From an uncultured Collinsella sp. (GTDB lineage Bacteria; Actinomycetota; Coriobacteriia; Coriobacteriales; Coriobacteriaceae), in assembly GCA_902469555.1 (NCBI GenBank), contig CABRDB010000069.1, forward strand, positions 1 through 36,432: a stretch of 36,432 bases of DNA. Direction: 5' to 3'. The notes under the pieces were generated by a model. The model searched no databases. It had not been told where the DNA came from and saw only the letters and a list, made by a program, of their open reading frames with translations. Of this stretch, positions 23,181 through 32,507 are shown piece after piece. A program made the position numbers and the translations under genes. How positions within the stretch are numbered: the first letter of the stretch is position 1; each line of letters opens with the position of its first letter.

Positions 23181-24047
23181 CTAATTGACGATATGCGAGC
23201 TCATATAGTCGATAAAGCGCCTCGTGGCGATCGGCATGGTATCCCAGCTGCGCCAAGCTGCCACGACATCGCGCGAGGGAGCGTGCACGATGGGACGCAC
23301 GCAAATATCGGCCTGCATGCCCTCGACTGTACGACGGTAGAGCATGCTCACGCCCAGGCCCTCCTCCACCATCGCCATAATGGTGTAGTCGTCGGTAACC
23401 TCACTTGTCACGTGCGGCGACAGCCCGTGCGCCGCGAATGCATCGAGCACCAGGCTCTGCTCGCCCTCATCCAGCAGCACAAACGGTTCGGACGCCAGGT
23501 CGGCAAGCGTTACCTTTTCCTTTGCCGTCAGCGGATGGGCGGCCGGCAGCAGCGCCACCAACTCGTCGTGATAGACCACGCGCTTCTCGAGCCCTGTGGT
23601 AAATCCACGCGCCGTAAAGCAAAAGTCGACCACGCCATCGTGCACCCACTGGGCGTTGCGCGTGTAATCGCCCTGCTTGAGGGTAAAGCGCACGCCCGGA
23701 TGCAGGGCTCCAAAGTCACGAATAACGCGCGGCAATACGGTACGACTCACGTTGGTAAACGTCGCAATGCGAATGTCGGTCGACGAAAGCCCCAACAACT
23801 CCTGACGCTTACCCTCGAGTTCGGCTTCGGCCGTTACGATCTGGCGTAGATACGGCAGATACTGTTTGCCGTCACGCGTCAGTGAGACGCCCTGCTTGCC
23901 GCGCTCGATAATCGTGGTGCCCAGCTCGCGCTCGAGTGCCTTGACGGCCTGACTCACCGCGCTTTGCGTATAGCCCAGCTCGTCGGCCGCACGTTTCAGG
24001 CTGCCGCAATCAACCACCATACATACAATCTGATACCGCGATGCCAT
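23181..24047 (-). CDS. LysR-family transcriptional regulator
   Basis: A 288-residue regulator. The N-terminal winged helix-turn-helix is clear: YQIVCMVVDCGSLKRAADELGYTQSAVSQAVKALERELGTTI (about 5-46), followed by a linker helix and a periplasmic-binding-like effector domain (T-D-I-R-I-A-T-F...L-P-R-V-I-R-D-F to the end). Its start diverges from the DMT transporter at 24206 across 158 bases; in this family the regulator commonly controls the divergent gene, so the DMT transporter is the likely target. No unambiguous T-N11-A box was fixed in 24048-24205. Effector unknown. Confidence 0.9.
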   Translation of the reverse strand: MASRYQIVCMVVDCGSLKRAADELGYTQSAVSQAVKALERELGTTIIERGKQGVSLTRDGKQYLPYLRQIVTAEAELEGKRQELLGLSSTDIRIATFTNVSRTVLPRVIRDFGALHPGVRFTLKQGDYTRNAQWVHDGVVDFCFTARGFTTGLEKRVVYHDELVALLPAAHPLTAKEKVTLADLASEPFVLLDEGEQSLVLDAFAAHGLSPHVTSEVTDDYTIMAMVEEGLGVSMLYRRTVEGMQADICVRPIVHAPSRDVVAAWRSWDTMPIATRRFIDYMSSHIVN

Positions 24048-24205
24048 CGTGCCTCCACATCAAGGTAGCTATAAAACGTTTTGCCAGGGCTTTTTCTGCC
24101 TACATTAGCATTTCTTAATCATACTGAAGATACATTCGCTTTACTACATCCATATCTGAGCGCAGAATCCTTTTTGCGAAACCGTTCTGTAACAAAAGGA
24201 GTCCC

Positions 24206-25108
24206 ATGGATCGCAAAAAAGCAATCGCGCTCTCGTTTTCCGTTCCCGTCGCATGGGGCTTTTCGTACCCCCTCATGAAGATCGGCATGGACAGCATGAA
24301 CGCCACGAGCATCGTTGCGCTGCGCTGCATCATCGCCTTTGCAGCTTGCCTGCTGCTCTTCCACAAGCACGCGCTGCGCATCAACCGCGACGTGATGATT
24401 CGCTCCGCCATCATCGGCGCCATCATGGCAACCGAGCTCACCTGCATGTGCCTTGGCTCCAGCCTCACCTCGGCCTCCACCGCCGGCTTTTTGCAGAGCC
24501 TGACGGTCGTGATCGTACCGTTTGCCAACGCGGCCCTGCTGCGTCGCGCCCCCGAGCGCAAGGTGCTCATCGGCACCGCCATTGTCACCTGCGGCATGCT
24601 TTTGCTCTCGGGCGCCGACTTTACCAGCCTGAACCCCGGCGCGATCATCATGCTGCTCTCGGCCTTTATCTATGCCAGCCACATTATCGTGGCCAAGCGC
24701 TTTGTCGAAGAAGTCGACCCGCTGGCTCTGGGCGTTTGGCAGCTGGGCTTTGGCGGTTTGTTCTCGGGCGTCGCGGCATTCACCTTTGGCGGCTTCACGC
24801 TTCCCAGCACGCCCAGCGAAATCGTCGTTGTCGTCGCGCTCGCACTCATCTGCTCTGCCTACGGCTTTATCACCCAAACGCTCGTGCAGCCCCACGTGCC
24901 CGCCGAGACCACCGGCTTTGCCTTTTCGCTCGAGCCGGTCTGCTCTGCCGTCTTCTCGTTCTTCCTGGTCGGCGAGGTTCTGAGCCCCATCGCCTTCTTT
25001 GGCGCCGCACTCATCCTCAGCGGCGTCATGGTGGCAACCGTCGAGCTTCCGCGCCTTCGCGCACATGGACAGGCTCGCATGGCAGGAGCGCCCGAGCAAG
25101 TCTCGTAG
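24206..25108 (+). CDS. DMT-superfamily (EamA) transporter
   Basis: A 300-residue inner-membrane protein with about ten spans arranged as two EamA repeats: the first begins ALSFSVPVAWGFSYPLMKIG with the conserved W-G and P, the second begins GAIIMLLSAFIYASHIIVAKR. Members export amino acids, nucleobases or other metabolites. ATG 24206 has AAAAGGAG five bases upstream. It diverges from the LysR regulator, its probable controller. Downstream at 25135-25157 a weak hairpin (TAAAGGC/GCCTTTA) may end the transcript. Substrate unknown. Confidence 0.88.
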   Translation: MDRKKAIALSFSVPVAWGFSYPLMKIGMDSMNATSIVALRCIIAFAACLLLFHKHALRINRDVMIRSAIIGAIMATELTCMCLGSSLTSASTAGFLQSLTVVIVPFANAALLRRAPERKVLIGTAIVTCGMLLLSGADFTSLNPGAIIMLLSAFIYASHIIVAKRFVEEVDPLALGVWQLGFGGLFSGVAAFTFGGFTLPSTPSEIVVVVALALICSAYGFITQTLVQPHVPAETTGFAFSLEPVCSAVFSFFLVGEVLSPIAFFGAALILSGVMVATVELPRLRAHGQARMAGAPEQVS

Positions 25109-25134
25109 ACCCCGCTCTTCATGCAGCCGCGGCA

Positions 25135-25157
25135 TAAAGGCAACCGGTGCGCCTTTA
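25135..25157 (+). terminator. Weak hairpin after the DMT transporter
   Basis: TAAAGGC (25135-25141) and GCCTTTA (25151-25157) form a seven-bp stem with a nine-base loop, 27 bases after the stop. There is no T-run, so termination is uncertain. Confidence 0.3.
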
Positions 25158-25196
25158 CAATAGATGCCAACAGAGCATCTGCCATAAAGGAGCCCC

Positions 25197-25925
25197 ATGG
25201 ACACCGTAACCCGCGACCGCAACATAGCAACTTGGTTGGGCGATGCGCCGCAGCCGGTACGTGACACTACGAACCAGCTGCTCGAGCGCATCGCCCTTTT
25301 GCGTGTCGAGCAAACCGTCTACCCGGCACAAGACGACATCCTCAATGCCCTCGCCTACACGCCGGCCGACCAGGTCAAGGTTGTCATCTTGGGTCAAGAC
25401 CCCTATCACGGGCCCAACCAAGCCATGGGGCTTTCGTTCTCGGTGCCTGCGACGCAAACCAAGTTGCCGCCAAGCCTGCGCAACATCTATAAGGAACTCA
25501 AAGCCGATCTGGGTTGCCCCATTCCCGCCACGGGAGATCTAACCCCCTGGGCACAACAGGGCGTCCTGCTTCTCAACACGACGCTCACCGTGCGCGAGCA
25601 TGCCGCGAACTCGCACGCCAAGCTGGGTTGGAGCACGCTCACCGACTACGTTATCGAACGCTGCTGCCAGCTGCCCCAGCCGGTCGTCTTTTTGGCATGG
25701 GGCCGTTTTGCCCAACAGATGGTCGAGAGCAAGCTCACCGCGACCGGCACGGGCAAGGAAAGCAGCAAGTTCTGCCTGGCCTCCACACACCCTTCGCCGC
25801 TTTCGGCAAACCGCGCCACGGCAGAACTCCCCGCTTTTATGGGATCGCACCCCTTCTCCGCTGCCAATGAATTGCTCGAGCAAAACGGCAGTAGCCCCAT
25901 CGACTGGGGCTGCCTCACTTTATAA
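25197..25925 (+). CDS. ung: Uracil-DNA glycosylase (family 1)
   Basis: A 242-residue base-excision repair enzyme removing uracil from DNA. Motifs: water-activating GQDPYHGP with Asp68, the Pro-Ser loop (PPSLRNIYKEL), uracil-recognition region LLLNTTLTVRE, and the minor-groove HPSPLSA loop with His198. Length is near the usual 225-230. ATG 25197 follows AAAGGAG by five bases. The gene ends five bases before the convergent stop of the large surface-protein gene, leaving no room for a terminator between them. Confidence 0.97.
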   Translation: MDTVTRDRNIATWLGDAPQPVRDTTNQLLERIALLRVEQTVYPAQDDILNALAYTPADQVKVVILGQDPYHGPNQAMGLSFSVPATQTKLPPSLRNIYKELKADLGCPIPATGDLTPWAQQGVLLLNTTLTVREHAANSHAKLGWSTLTDYVIERCCQLPQPVVFLAWGRFAQQMVESKLTATGTGKESSKFCLASTHPSPLSANRATAELPAFMGSHPFSAANELLEQNGSSPIDWGCLTL

Positions 25926-25930
25926 CCCGC

Positions 25931-28900
25931 CTAGCCGGCAATCCAATAATCCGGATATTTATTGATATCAATGGGGGCGGCAAGCTCGCTGATATCGCTT
26001 ACGGTCTCCAAGCCCATCATGGAGCGCAGACGGTTTTCGCACTTCATGATGGGCTCATTTACAGCCTTATTGAGCACATCGAACGTCGGCGACTCAAACG
26101 TATCCATATCGACATTGCCGAACCACTTGCTCACGACGTAGTCAGCTTCCTCGTCGTCCGTGGCAACCCCCACCATCTGACGGGGCCACGTCTTGAGCAG
26201 CGACTCGCGATTGGCCTCGGCAATATCGAGTACTACGCTGCCGCCAAACGAAAACGACTCGCTCTCCATCCCACCCAGCAACTCCGGCGGCGGACAGCCA
26301 GAAGGCAACGTCACCGTCACGCCGCTACAGCCCATAAACGCACCGTTCTGGATGCCGACCACCTTATCACACAGCTCAATCTCGGTGAGGTTCGAGCAGT
26401 GCGAGAAGGCGTTCGAGGCGATCACGGTTGGCCCCGTCAACACGCTCGCCAGATCGGCCTGCTCGATATCGGACGGCGCCGAGACCAGCGTGGCAGTACC
26501 GTCACCGTTGTCCTCGATCTTCCATTCATGGCTCTCGGCCGCATCGCTACCCGCTTGGATAACCGTAGAAGCCTCGACCAGCGGCAGCCCCATCATGGTT
26601 CGCAGGCGATTCTCGGGCTCCAAAAGATTCTTGGCCATCTGCGCCCTAACCGCTTCGGCCGTCGGCTCCGGACCCTCCCCCATGAACCAATCGGAAAGCA
26701 TGCCGAACTCCACGACACCGTAATACGCGTCGTAGTCGTCGTAGCCGACGAGTCCGTAGACCCACGCATTGAGGTAGTCCTGTTCCATGCCACGGGGCAC
26801 CGACAGATGAATGCGGCTGGCTTCCTCTTCGGTATCGGTTGCGCCGTCCAAGAAGAAACCCACGCCTGGCGACGGATAGCCCAGCGTCGCAATACCGGCG
26901 CCGACGGTCAAGTTCGTAAAGTTGGCATCGTTGCCAAACACCGATGATGCCAAATAGTTCCGAGAGCCCGTACCTGTAGCTGCGTCGTAGTCGCCATTGG
27001 TGTCTGCCACAAGCGATGCGCTCGCGAGCCTCAGGCAATTCGTGAATGCCTGATCGCTAATTTCGATTGTTGCCGCGTGTACAGATACGGACGCAAGATT
27101 TGCACAGCCGTCGAACGCCGACACACCGACATAGATATCGTTATCGGGAAGGTCGATGTTCAGGTCGCCAGCGATGCCAGCATTCCTAAAGGCATTACGA
27201 TCGATATATGCCAGATTGGGAGCCGAAGCCCAATTGATATCCCACACGCCTCCGGTTCCCTCAAAGGCACCAGGCAGGTCCTTGACACCGGACAAGGAAT
27301 AGCCGCCAAAGATCTCAATCGTACTCGGCAGCAGGTCGATCGTACCGTTGAGCACCGAAGGCGCACCGAGCAGGATACTTGGCTCGCCCTCCTCATCGCC
27401 ATCGAAATAGCCGTAGAGAAGAGCCGTGTCGTCGCCCTGAGCATCGCAATCGAAATCGTAAATGCCGTCGACAGTGACAAAGCGGCTGTCGTAGCCCTGC
27501 AGCTCGCCATCGGGCGCATACCAGGTGCAGCCGGCCGGATTGGGATTCTCGGTCGTGGCAAAGACAGCCTTTTTAGCACGCGACGCCACAAAGCCCAGGC
27601 CCGTGCAGCCCTTAAAGGCATCCGCCCCCACCTCGATGCTATCAGGCGTGCCGATAAACACACCTTGAAGGTTTTGGCAGTTCTCAAACGCGTTACGGCC
27701 GATGGCACTCGTCTTCTCGCCCAGATTGACAAACCTGAGCTCCGCATCGCCCGCGAAAGCATACGGTGCGATGGAATCCACTTGGAGTTGCTTGCCGCCA
27801 TCCGTAAGCAAGGTGCCGTCAAAGGTCGCGGGCAGATTGCCGTCCCCATCGCCTGCAGCGGACAGCAAAATCGTCTTGCCGGCGCTGGCATAATACAAGT
27901 ATCCGTCAAGAGACAGACTCATCTTAATTACGCACGCATCGGGCGCACCGGCGGCGGCCTTACGCTGCTCGACATAGGCGACCTGCTCATCGGTTGCACA
28001 CACGATGGTCCGCACGGAACCGCCCGCAAGGCTGCCGTCCTCGAGCGTCACCTTATCGTCAAACCACGGCATGAGCACCAACGTGTCCACCGAAGTGTTG
28101 CCCGCAAAGGCGCCCTTCATGATGGTGTTGGATATCTGCACCAGGGCAATATTGGAACCCGTGTCGAGCACATAGCACAGATCGCCTTCGAAGCGCGAGT
28201 TAATGTTGTACACCAGACCCTGCGAGTACATGAGCTGGACATTGGTATCACTCGCGGGCGATACGTAAACGCCGTAGGCATTCTCCAGCTCGCCCGCATG
28301 CTCGGTAATAAAATCGAGCAGCACGGCATCGTCGACGACAAGGGTGCAGTCTTGCAGATTGCTCACGTCAATCTGGGGCAACTCACTCTCTTTTGACGCG
28401 TGCAGAACAACTCGATCGAGCTTATTGCGATCGGGAATGACAACATGGGTAATATCGGTGGGAACGTCGAGCTCGCGCGTATCGTAGGGAACGCCCAAAT
28501 ACTCCTGGCCATCGCGAGAAGTCAAGATGCCCTCATCCGTTGCGGCATAGACGGGGTTATCCGACGCGACGCGGTAGGCATCGAGCACCTGAAAGCCCGC
28601 ATTGACGTTGACGTAGTACACCGAGGACGGCAGCTCTAGATTGTCAATCTGCCACGCAAAGCCCTCGCGCTGGCGACTGTCGGTATAGGTGTCGACCGCC
28701 TGCACGCCCTGCGGAACACTCAGCGTCTCGACACCGTCATTGACCGATACGACCGACTCGTCCACGTCGACAAGCGTCTGCAGGCGTGAGCTATTGGAAC
28801 TGAACGGATCGTCGTCAAAGCGATAGTCCTCGTCGAGAGCATAACCCTGAAAGCGCACCTTATAGGCAGGATCGATGGGCACGACATCGCCGGGGACCAC

Positions 28901-30178
28901 CACATGACGACCGGGCGTCAGCGTGTAGAAATATGAGACGGCCGCCTCGTTCTCGCGCCACCCCAGTAACAAGGCATTGAGGTAGCCGTCCGAGGCGACG
29001 TAACCTGCCTGCTTCATAAAGGCTTCTTGCGTGTTGACATTCAGCAGGTTCTCCTTGGAGCTCAGTGTGCTCCAAATCACGTTTCGCTGGCCCATAGAAT
29101 CGGGCTGGCCGACCACAAACAGGCGCGACTGCGCCGGCTGGATGGTAACGGTACGCGTCGTCCACGCCGCATCCTGCGACAGGCGCAGCGAGACGTTTAC
29201 CGTTAGCGGCTGACTCGAGCATAGTACCGGATTCTGTTCGCCCGCGGCATTGGTCCACGAGTTAATGCGGAAATACGGAAACGTGGCAAACTCATCCTTG
29301 GCGCAGGCAAGATAGTAGAGGCCCTTGTCGTCACTCCAGTGGACATCCATAGCACAGAATAACGTCCAGGCATCGAGCACCTGTCCGTCGTAGATCGCAT
29401 CCTCCATGGGTGAAATCTGCACCTCATGGGGATCGATCAACCCATTTGTACCGTTAAACTGCGTAAAGAACGTTGTATCTCCCATAGGAGCACCCTTTTG
29501 GGGCGCGGGGTCCCGAAGAAGATACTTGTAGGAATTGGCCGTCGAGGTGGCCGAGCCGCCAGGACCGCCGCTACCGCCCGAACCGTTTCCGCCTGCGCCG
29601 CCGCCGGCATTGCCGCCAGACGCTCCACCCCCATTAATGACGGGGACGTTCTGTCCCGCGCCCGAGCCGCCAGCGCCGCCCGCACCGGTGCCCGAGCCGC
29701 CCGCAACCCCTACGCCCGTTCCATCGGCGTTGCCGGTAACGTTATAGGCAGTCGTGCCGCTTTGCCCCGTCAGATTTGCTTGTCCCTGCGCATTATCGAG
29801 CGGAGCCTGCTGCTCGCGTGCGCTCGTGTCCCGGCTGTCGCTTTTTTCGTCGTGACGATTTGCCTCGGCATCCGTCGAGAGCGGACTGATCTGATATGCC
29901 TCGCCGGACTCCGTGTCACCGTGACTGTATGCAGCGATATACCCCGAAGGGTCGAAGCTCAAATTACTCTGGGCCAACTCAAAGGCGACTGTACCAAATA
30001 CGCCGACCGCAGCAACCGAAGCCGCCACCGCCACAACGCGCGTTGCAGCCAAGGGCTTGGCACGATACATATTTTTAGCGGCATGCTGAACACGCTCGGT
30101 CGCATTCCGTGGACCCTTTAATTTGGCCGACGCCGCGTTCTTATGCGGAGCCATATGTTGAGGTTGTTGAGAAAACAC
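25931..30178 (-). CDS. Membrane-anchored leucine-rich-repeat (BspA-like) surface protein
   Basis: A 1415-residue protein: basic cytoplasmic N-terminus, one membrane helix at about 44-66, a Ser/Thr/Glu-rich linker, a glycine-rich spacer (about 150-212), a large unassigned extracellular region, and BspA-type LRR_5 segments in the C-terminal half (patterns such as I-A-P-Y-A-F-A-G and I-G-R-N-A-F-E-N-C-Q-N-L). E-N-R-L-R-x-M-M-G-L occurs at 1189 and 1381, marking a repeated C-terminal unit. BspA-like repeats are linked to adhesion and mucosal binding in other bacteria. The GTG at 30178 follows the transglutaminase-like gene by 15 bases, with GGGAG nine bases upstream. It is the last gene of the kinase-MoxR-DUF58 operon. 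No LPxTG sorting signal is seen. Confidence 0.8.
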   Translation of the reverse strand: MFSQQPQHMAPHKNAASAKLKGPRNATERVQHAAKNMYRAKPLAATRVVAVAASVAAVGVFGTVAFELAQSNLSFDPSGYIAAYSHGDTESGEAYQISPLSTDAEANRHDEKSDSRDTSAREQQAPLDNAQGQANLTGQSGTTAYNVTGNADGTGVGVAGGSGTGAGGAGGSGAGQNVPVINGGGASGGNAGGGAGGNGSGGSGGPGGSATSTANSYKYLLRDPAPQKGAPMGDTTFFTQFNGTNGLIDPHEVQISPMEDAIYDGQVLDAWTLFCAMDVHWSDDKGLYYLACAKDEFATFPYFRINSWTNAAGEQNPVLCSSQPLTVNVSLRLSQDAAWTTRTVTIQPAQSRLFVVGQPDSMGQRNVIWSTLSSKENLLNVNTQEAFMKQAGYVASDGYLNALLLGWRENEAAVSYFYTLTPGRHVVVPGDVVPIDPAYKVRFQGYALDEDYRFDDDPFSSNSSRLQTLVDVDESVVSVNDGVETLSVPQGVQAVDTYTDSRQREGFAWQIDNLELPSSVYYVNVNAGFQVLDAYRVASDNPVYAATDEGILTSRDGQEYLGVPYDTRELDVPTDITHVVIPDRNKLDRVVLHASKESELPQIDVSNLQDCTLVVDDAVLLDFITEHAGELENAYGVYVSPASDTNVQLMYSQGLVYNINSRFEGDLCYVLDTGSNIALVQISNTIMKGAFAGNTSVDTLVLMPWFDDKVTLEDGSLAGGSVRTIVCATDEQVAYVEQRKAAAGAPDACVIKMSLSLDGYLYYASAGKTILLSAAGDGDGNLPATFDGTLLTDGGKQLQVDSIAPYAFAGDAELRFVNLGEKTSAIGRNAFENCQNLQGVFIGTPDSIEVGADAFKGCTGLGFVASRAKKAVFATTENPNPAGCTWYAPDGELQGYDSRFVTVDGIYDFDCDAQGDDTALLYGYFDGDEEGEPSILLGAPSVLNGTIDLLPSTIEIFGGYSLSGVKDLPGAFEGTGGVWDINWASAPNLAYIDRNAFRNAGIAGDLNIDLPDNDIYVGVSAFDGCANLASVSVHAATIEISDQAFTNCLRLASASLVADTNGDYDAATGTGSRNYLASSVFGNDANFTNLTVGAGIATLGYPSPGVGFFLDGATDTEEEASRIHLSVPRGMEQDYLNAWVYGLVGYDDYDAYYGVVEFGMLSDWFMGEGPEPTAEAVRAQMAKNLLEPENRLRTMMGLPLVEASTVIQAGSDAAESHEWKIEDNGDGTATLVSAPSDIEQADLASVLTGPTVIASNAFSHCSNLTEIELCDKVVGIQNGAFMGCSGVTVTLPSGCPPPELLGGMESESFSFGGSVVLDIAEANRESLLKTWPRQMVGVATDDEEADYVVSKWFGNVDMDTFESPTFDVLNKAVNEPIMKCENRLRSMMGLETVSDISELAAPIDINKYPDYWIAG

Positions 30179-30193
30179 GTAGACCTACTCCCT

Positions 30194-32506
30194 CTACAAC
30201 GCGTACAGCATGTAGCGACGGAAGCGTTCAATAACATTTTGCGAAGCCGGCATGCTCCGATGCAGACGTTCGGTAAAGCGACGGAGCGTGCGCAGCTCGT
30301 TCGGTTTCAGTTGGCGGCCGCCAAACGCATAGGCTTGATGAAGCCGAATCGTTCGGCGGTATTCCCGCGGATCAATATCGGGGAACACCGCAGCAAAGGC
30401 ATCCAGGCAATCGAGCGGCTTGGTCTCGTCAAAGGCGTCCACACCGCTTTGTTTCATCACAAGGGCAAGATAGCCGTAAAGCGCCGGCACGCATATATCC
30501 TGATCATCGTTCTCGATAGCCCGCGCGCGCCGAGCGCGCAAGACAAACCTGCGGACGAGAAGAGCGAGCAGGACGGCAATCGCCGCGCCGGCCAGACCGA
30601 CTCCAACTTTGGCCACAACAGGGATGCCACGCGATACCGGCGCATCCTCGCGATGCTTATCCTCGGTCCGACCGGCGACCGAGCCCACATCGAGCGTCTT
30701 ATCGTCGGCGCCGTTGCTCCACGCCTCGCCCACGTCGATAATTTTATCGGCCTCGAGCGTCTGGCTATAGTACCCAGGGGTGACCTCCACGGGCGTCCAT
30801 CCCTGCCCGTCAAGGTAGATCTCGGTCCACGCGTGCGCATCGGCAGCCGTCAAGTTGAGCGGCACGCCCAACCTAACGGCAGCGGCCAGCTGATCATCTG
30901 CCGCCCGATAGCCCTCGACATAGCGCGCAGGGATTCCCCGAGATCGAAACGCGAGCGTCGCCGCCGTGGCAAAGTAGGCAGAGTTTCCCTCGTGTGCCGA
31001 GCCCAAGAACCACGCGACAAACGACGGCGCCCCGGTATAGGCGGGCGGGTTATCCGTCTGCCCCGCAAGCGAAGCCATCATTGTGCGAACACGGCTGATC
31101 ACGGCCGTGTCCGAAACATTCGCCTGGGCATCCCAGCTGTCGCTCGAGAACAGGTACGCATCGACGGCATCCCGCTCCTCTTCGCGAACGTCCAAGTAGG
31201 TATCGCGAACAAAGGCGGCGTACACCCGCTCGCTTTTTGCATAGTCGCTCTTGGAGGACGCCAACCAGCTCGAATCTGCAATGACGTTATCCATCGGCAC
31301 ATTATCGACGATCACGCTATATGCCTTAGGCGGCAAAAGATCCATGCTCAGAATCGTCGAGGCCGTTAACATTGCACTCGTACCGCCCAGCGAGCGCAGC
31401 GTATAGGGAGCGTAGGCGTATCTGCGGTTGGCACCCGAGGCATTGACCGAAATCTCAACCGCCTCGACAGGCTCGCCACCCTCACGCTCGGTCTCGGCAT
31501 CAAACGCGGCGCGTTGCTCGGCTACCGTCAAACCGTTCTGGCGCAGCCACTCACGCATGCCGGACCATTTGCCCTCGTAGGACATCCAGTCGCCACGCCC
31601 CCAAGACAGGCCATCAAACGTCGTACCCACAAAACCCTTCATAAGCAGATCGTCAGCGAGCGCCTTGCTGGCGGCAAGCGACAGCGTCGTGGACTCGCCT
31701 TCGTTCATGTCCGCCGCTTGCGAAAGGTCGCCCTCGGGCAGCGTGTCGTCCCCAAATCGAACGCTTTGGGCTGCTTTGACGGCAGATGCCGACATGGCGG
31801 ACAACTCGGGAAGAGGCTGCACAAAGCAGGCCGTCAGCGCAAAGAGAGCGCCGCATGCGGCGCACAGGCCGCCAAGACCAATGAGAATCTGGGATAAACC
31901 CGCCGTAGAGCCCCGCAACTCGCGAGCCCGGCACTGGACAAGCCAGCCCGTAACGCCCAGCGCCATAGACATCGCAGAATCGTCGACCTGCAGCGCTATG
32001 GAACCTGCGCCGCAGATAGCGACGATTAGGAGCGTGGGCCATGAAACGCTCAAGTTGGCGAAAAGCCAGGCAAATGAGCCCGCAAATACACCGGCAAGCA
32101 CTGCCAGCGGCACGGCCTCGCACAGCAGACCGGCGTTTGCCACCAAGGGAATATACAGCCCAAAGATTGTGTTGACACGACCGATAACGGCATTGGCGCA
32201 CGCATAGAAGCCCCAGCGCGCCGAAGGAACCAACAACGCGCATAAAAGCGCCACGAACGCCGCAGCCAAGGCAATCCAGAAGGGGACTTTTTTCGAAGCC
32301 AGCGAAACGCTCAAAACGCCCAGCACAACAGCCACGCCAGCGGCAACGGCAAGCATGATCTCCATGCACGCTGCACTCAGGCACCAACCAATTGCGCAGC
32401 AGAAACCCGCAGACAGTAAAACCGCGGGAACCACCGACAGGAACACGGCAACAACGCGGCCATTCGAAGCGACGCGCTCCGTCGAGGTAAGAGTCACAAA
32501 GTCCAT
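30194..32506 (-). CDS. Membrane transglutaminase-like protein with substituted active site
   Basis: A 770-residue protein with about six or seven N-terminal membrane spans (first ~200 residues), an external region containing a transglutaminase-core fold, one more span (about 650-672, VVAKVGVGLAGAAIAVLLALL) and a cytoplasmic tail. The core reads GNSAYFATAA...GIPARYVEGY...DAHAWTEIYLDGQGWTPVEVTP. In active members the first motif is G-x-C and the last carries Asp; here Ser509 replaces Cys, His558 is kept, and Glu574 replaces Asp. Catalysis of the usual type is therefore unlikely. ATG 32506 lies one base after the DUF58 stop, with GGAG eight bases upstream. It belongs to the MoxR-DUF58-transglutaminase trio. 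Confidence 0.85.
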   Translation of the reverse strand: MDFVTLTSTERVASNGRVVAVFLSVVPAVLLSAGFCCAIGWCLSAACMEIMLAVAAGVAVVLGVLSVSLASKKVPFWIALAAAFVALLCALLVPSARWGFYACANAVIGRVNTIFGLYIPLVANAGLLCEAVPLAVLAGVFAGSFAWLFANLSVSWPTLLIVAICGAGSIALQVDDSAMSMALGVTGWLVQCRARELRGSTAGLSQILIGLGGLCAACGALFALTACFVQPLPELSAMSASAVKAAQSVRFGDDTLPEGDLSQAADMNEGESTTLSLAASKALADDLLMKGFVGTTFDGLSWGRGDWMSYEGKWSGMREWLRQNGLTVAEQRAAFDAETEREGGEPVEAVEISVNASGANRRYAYAPYTLRSLGGTSAMLTASTILSMDLLPPKAYSVIVDNVPMDNVIADSSWLASSKSDYAKSERVYAAFVRDTYLDVREEERDAVDAYLFSSDSWDAQANVSDTAVISRVRTMMASLAGQTDNPPAYTGAPSFVAWFLGSAHEGNSAYFATAATLAFRSRGIPARYVEGYRAADDQLAAAVRLGVPLNLTAADAHAWTEIYLDGQGWTPVEVTPGYYSQTLEADKIIDVGEAWSNGADDKTLDVGSVAGRTEDKHREDAPVSRGIPVVAKVGVGLAGAAIAVLLALLVRRFVLRARRARAIENDDQDICVPALYGYLALVMKQSGVDAFDETKPLDCLDAFAAVFPDIDPREYRRTIRLHQAYAFGGRQLKPNELRTLRRFTERLHRSMPASQNVIERFRRYMLYAL

Positions 32507-32507
32507 C

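Noticed and set aside
22195..23304. Long open frame on the minus strand inside the MATE gene
   Set aside because: It is a shadow of a strongly coding, high-GC gene: the product is rich in A, D, G and H with no family motif, and the plus-strand MATE reading is certain. The same applies to the other long antisense frames, such as 16482-17771 and 34756-36036.
24048..24205. LysR binding box between the divergent regulator and DMT transporter
   Set aside because: Several loose T-N11-A matches exist in AT-rich sequence, none with convincing dyad symmetry.
29643..29657. GGGAC-GTTCT-GTCCC palindrome in the glycine-rich part of the LRR gene
   Set aside because: It resembles the intergenic hairpins, but it is short, codes in frame for ordinary linker residues, and chance is likely in GC-rich repeats.
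29535..29747. Proline-rich open frame on the plus strand
   Set aside because: It is the complement of the Gly-rich spacer of the LRR protein and has no ribosome site or domain.
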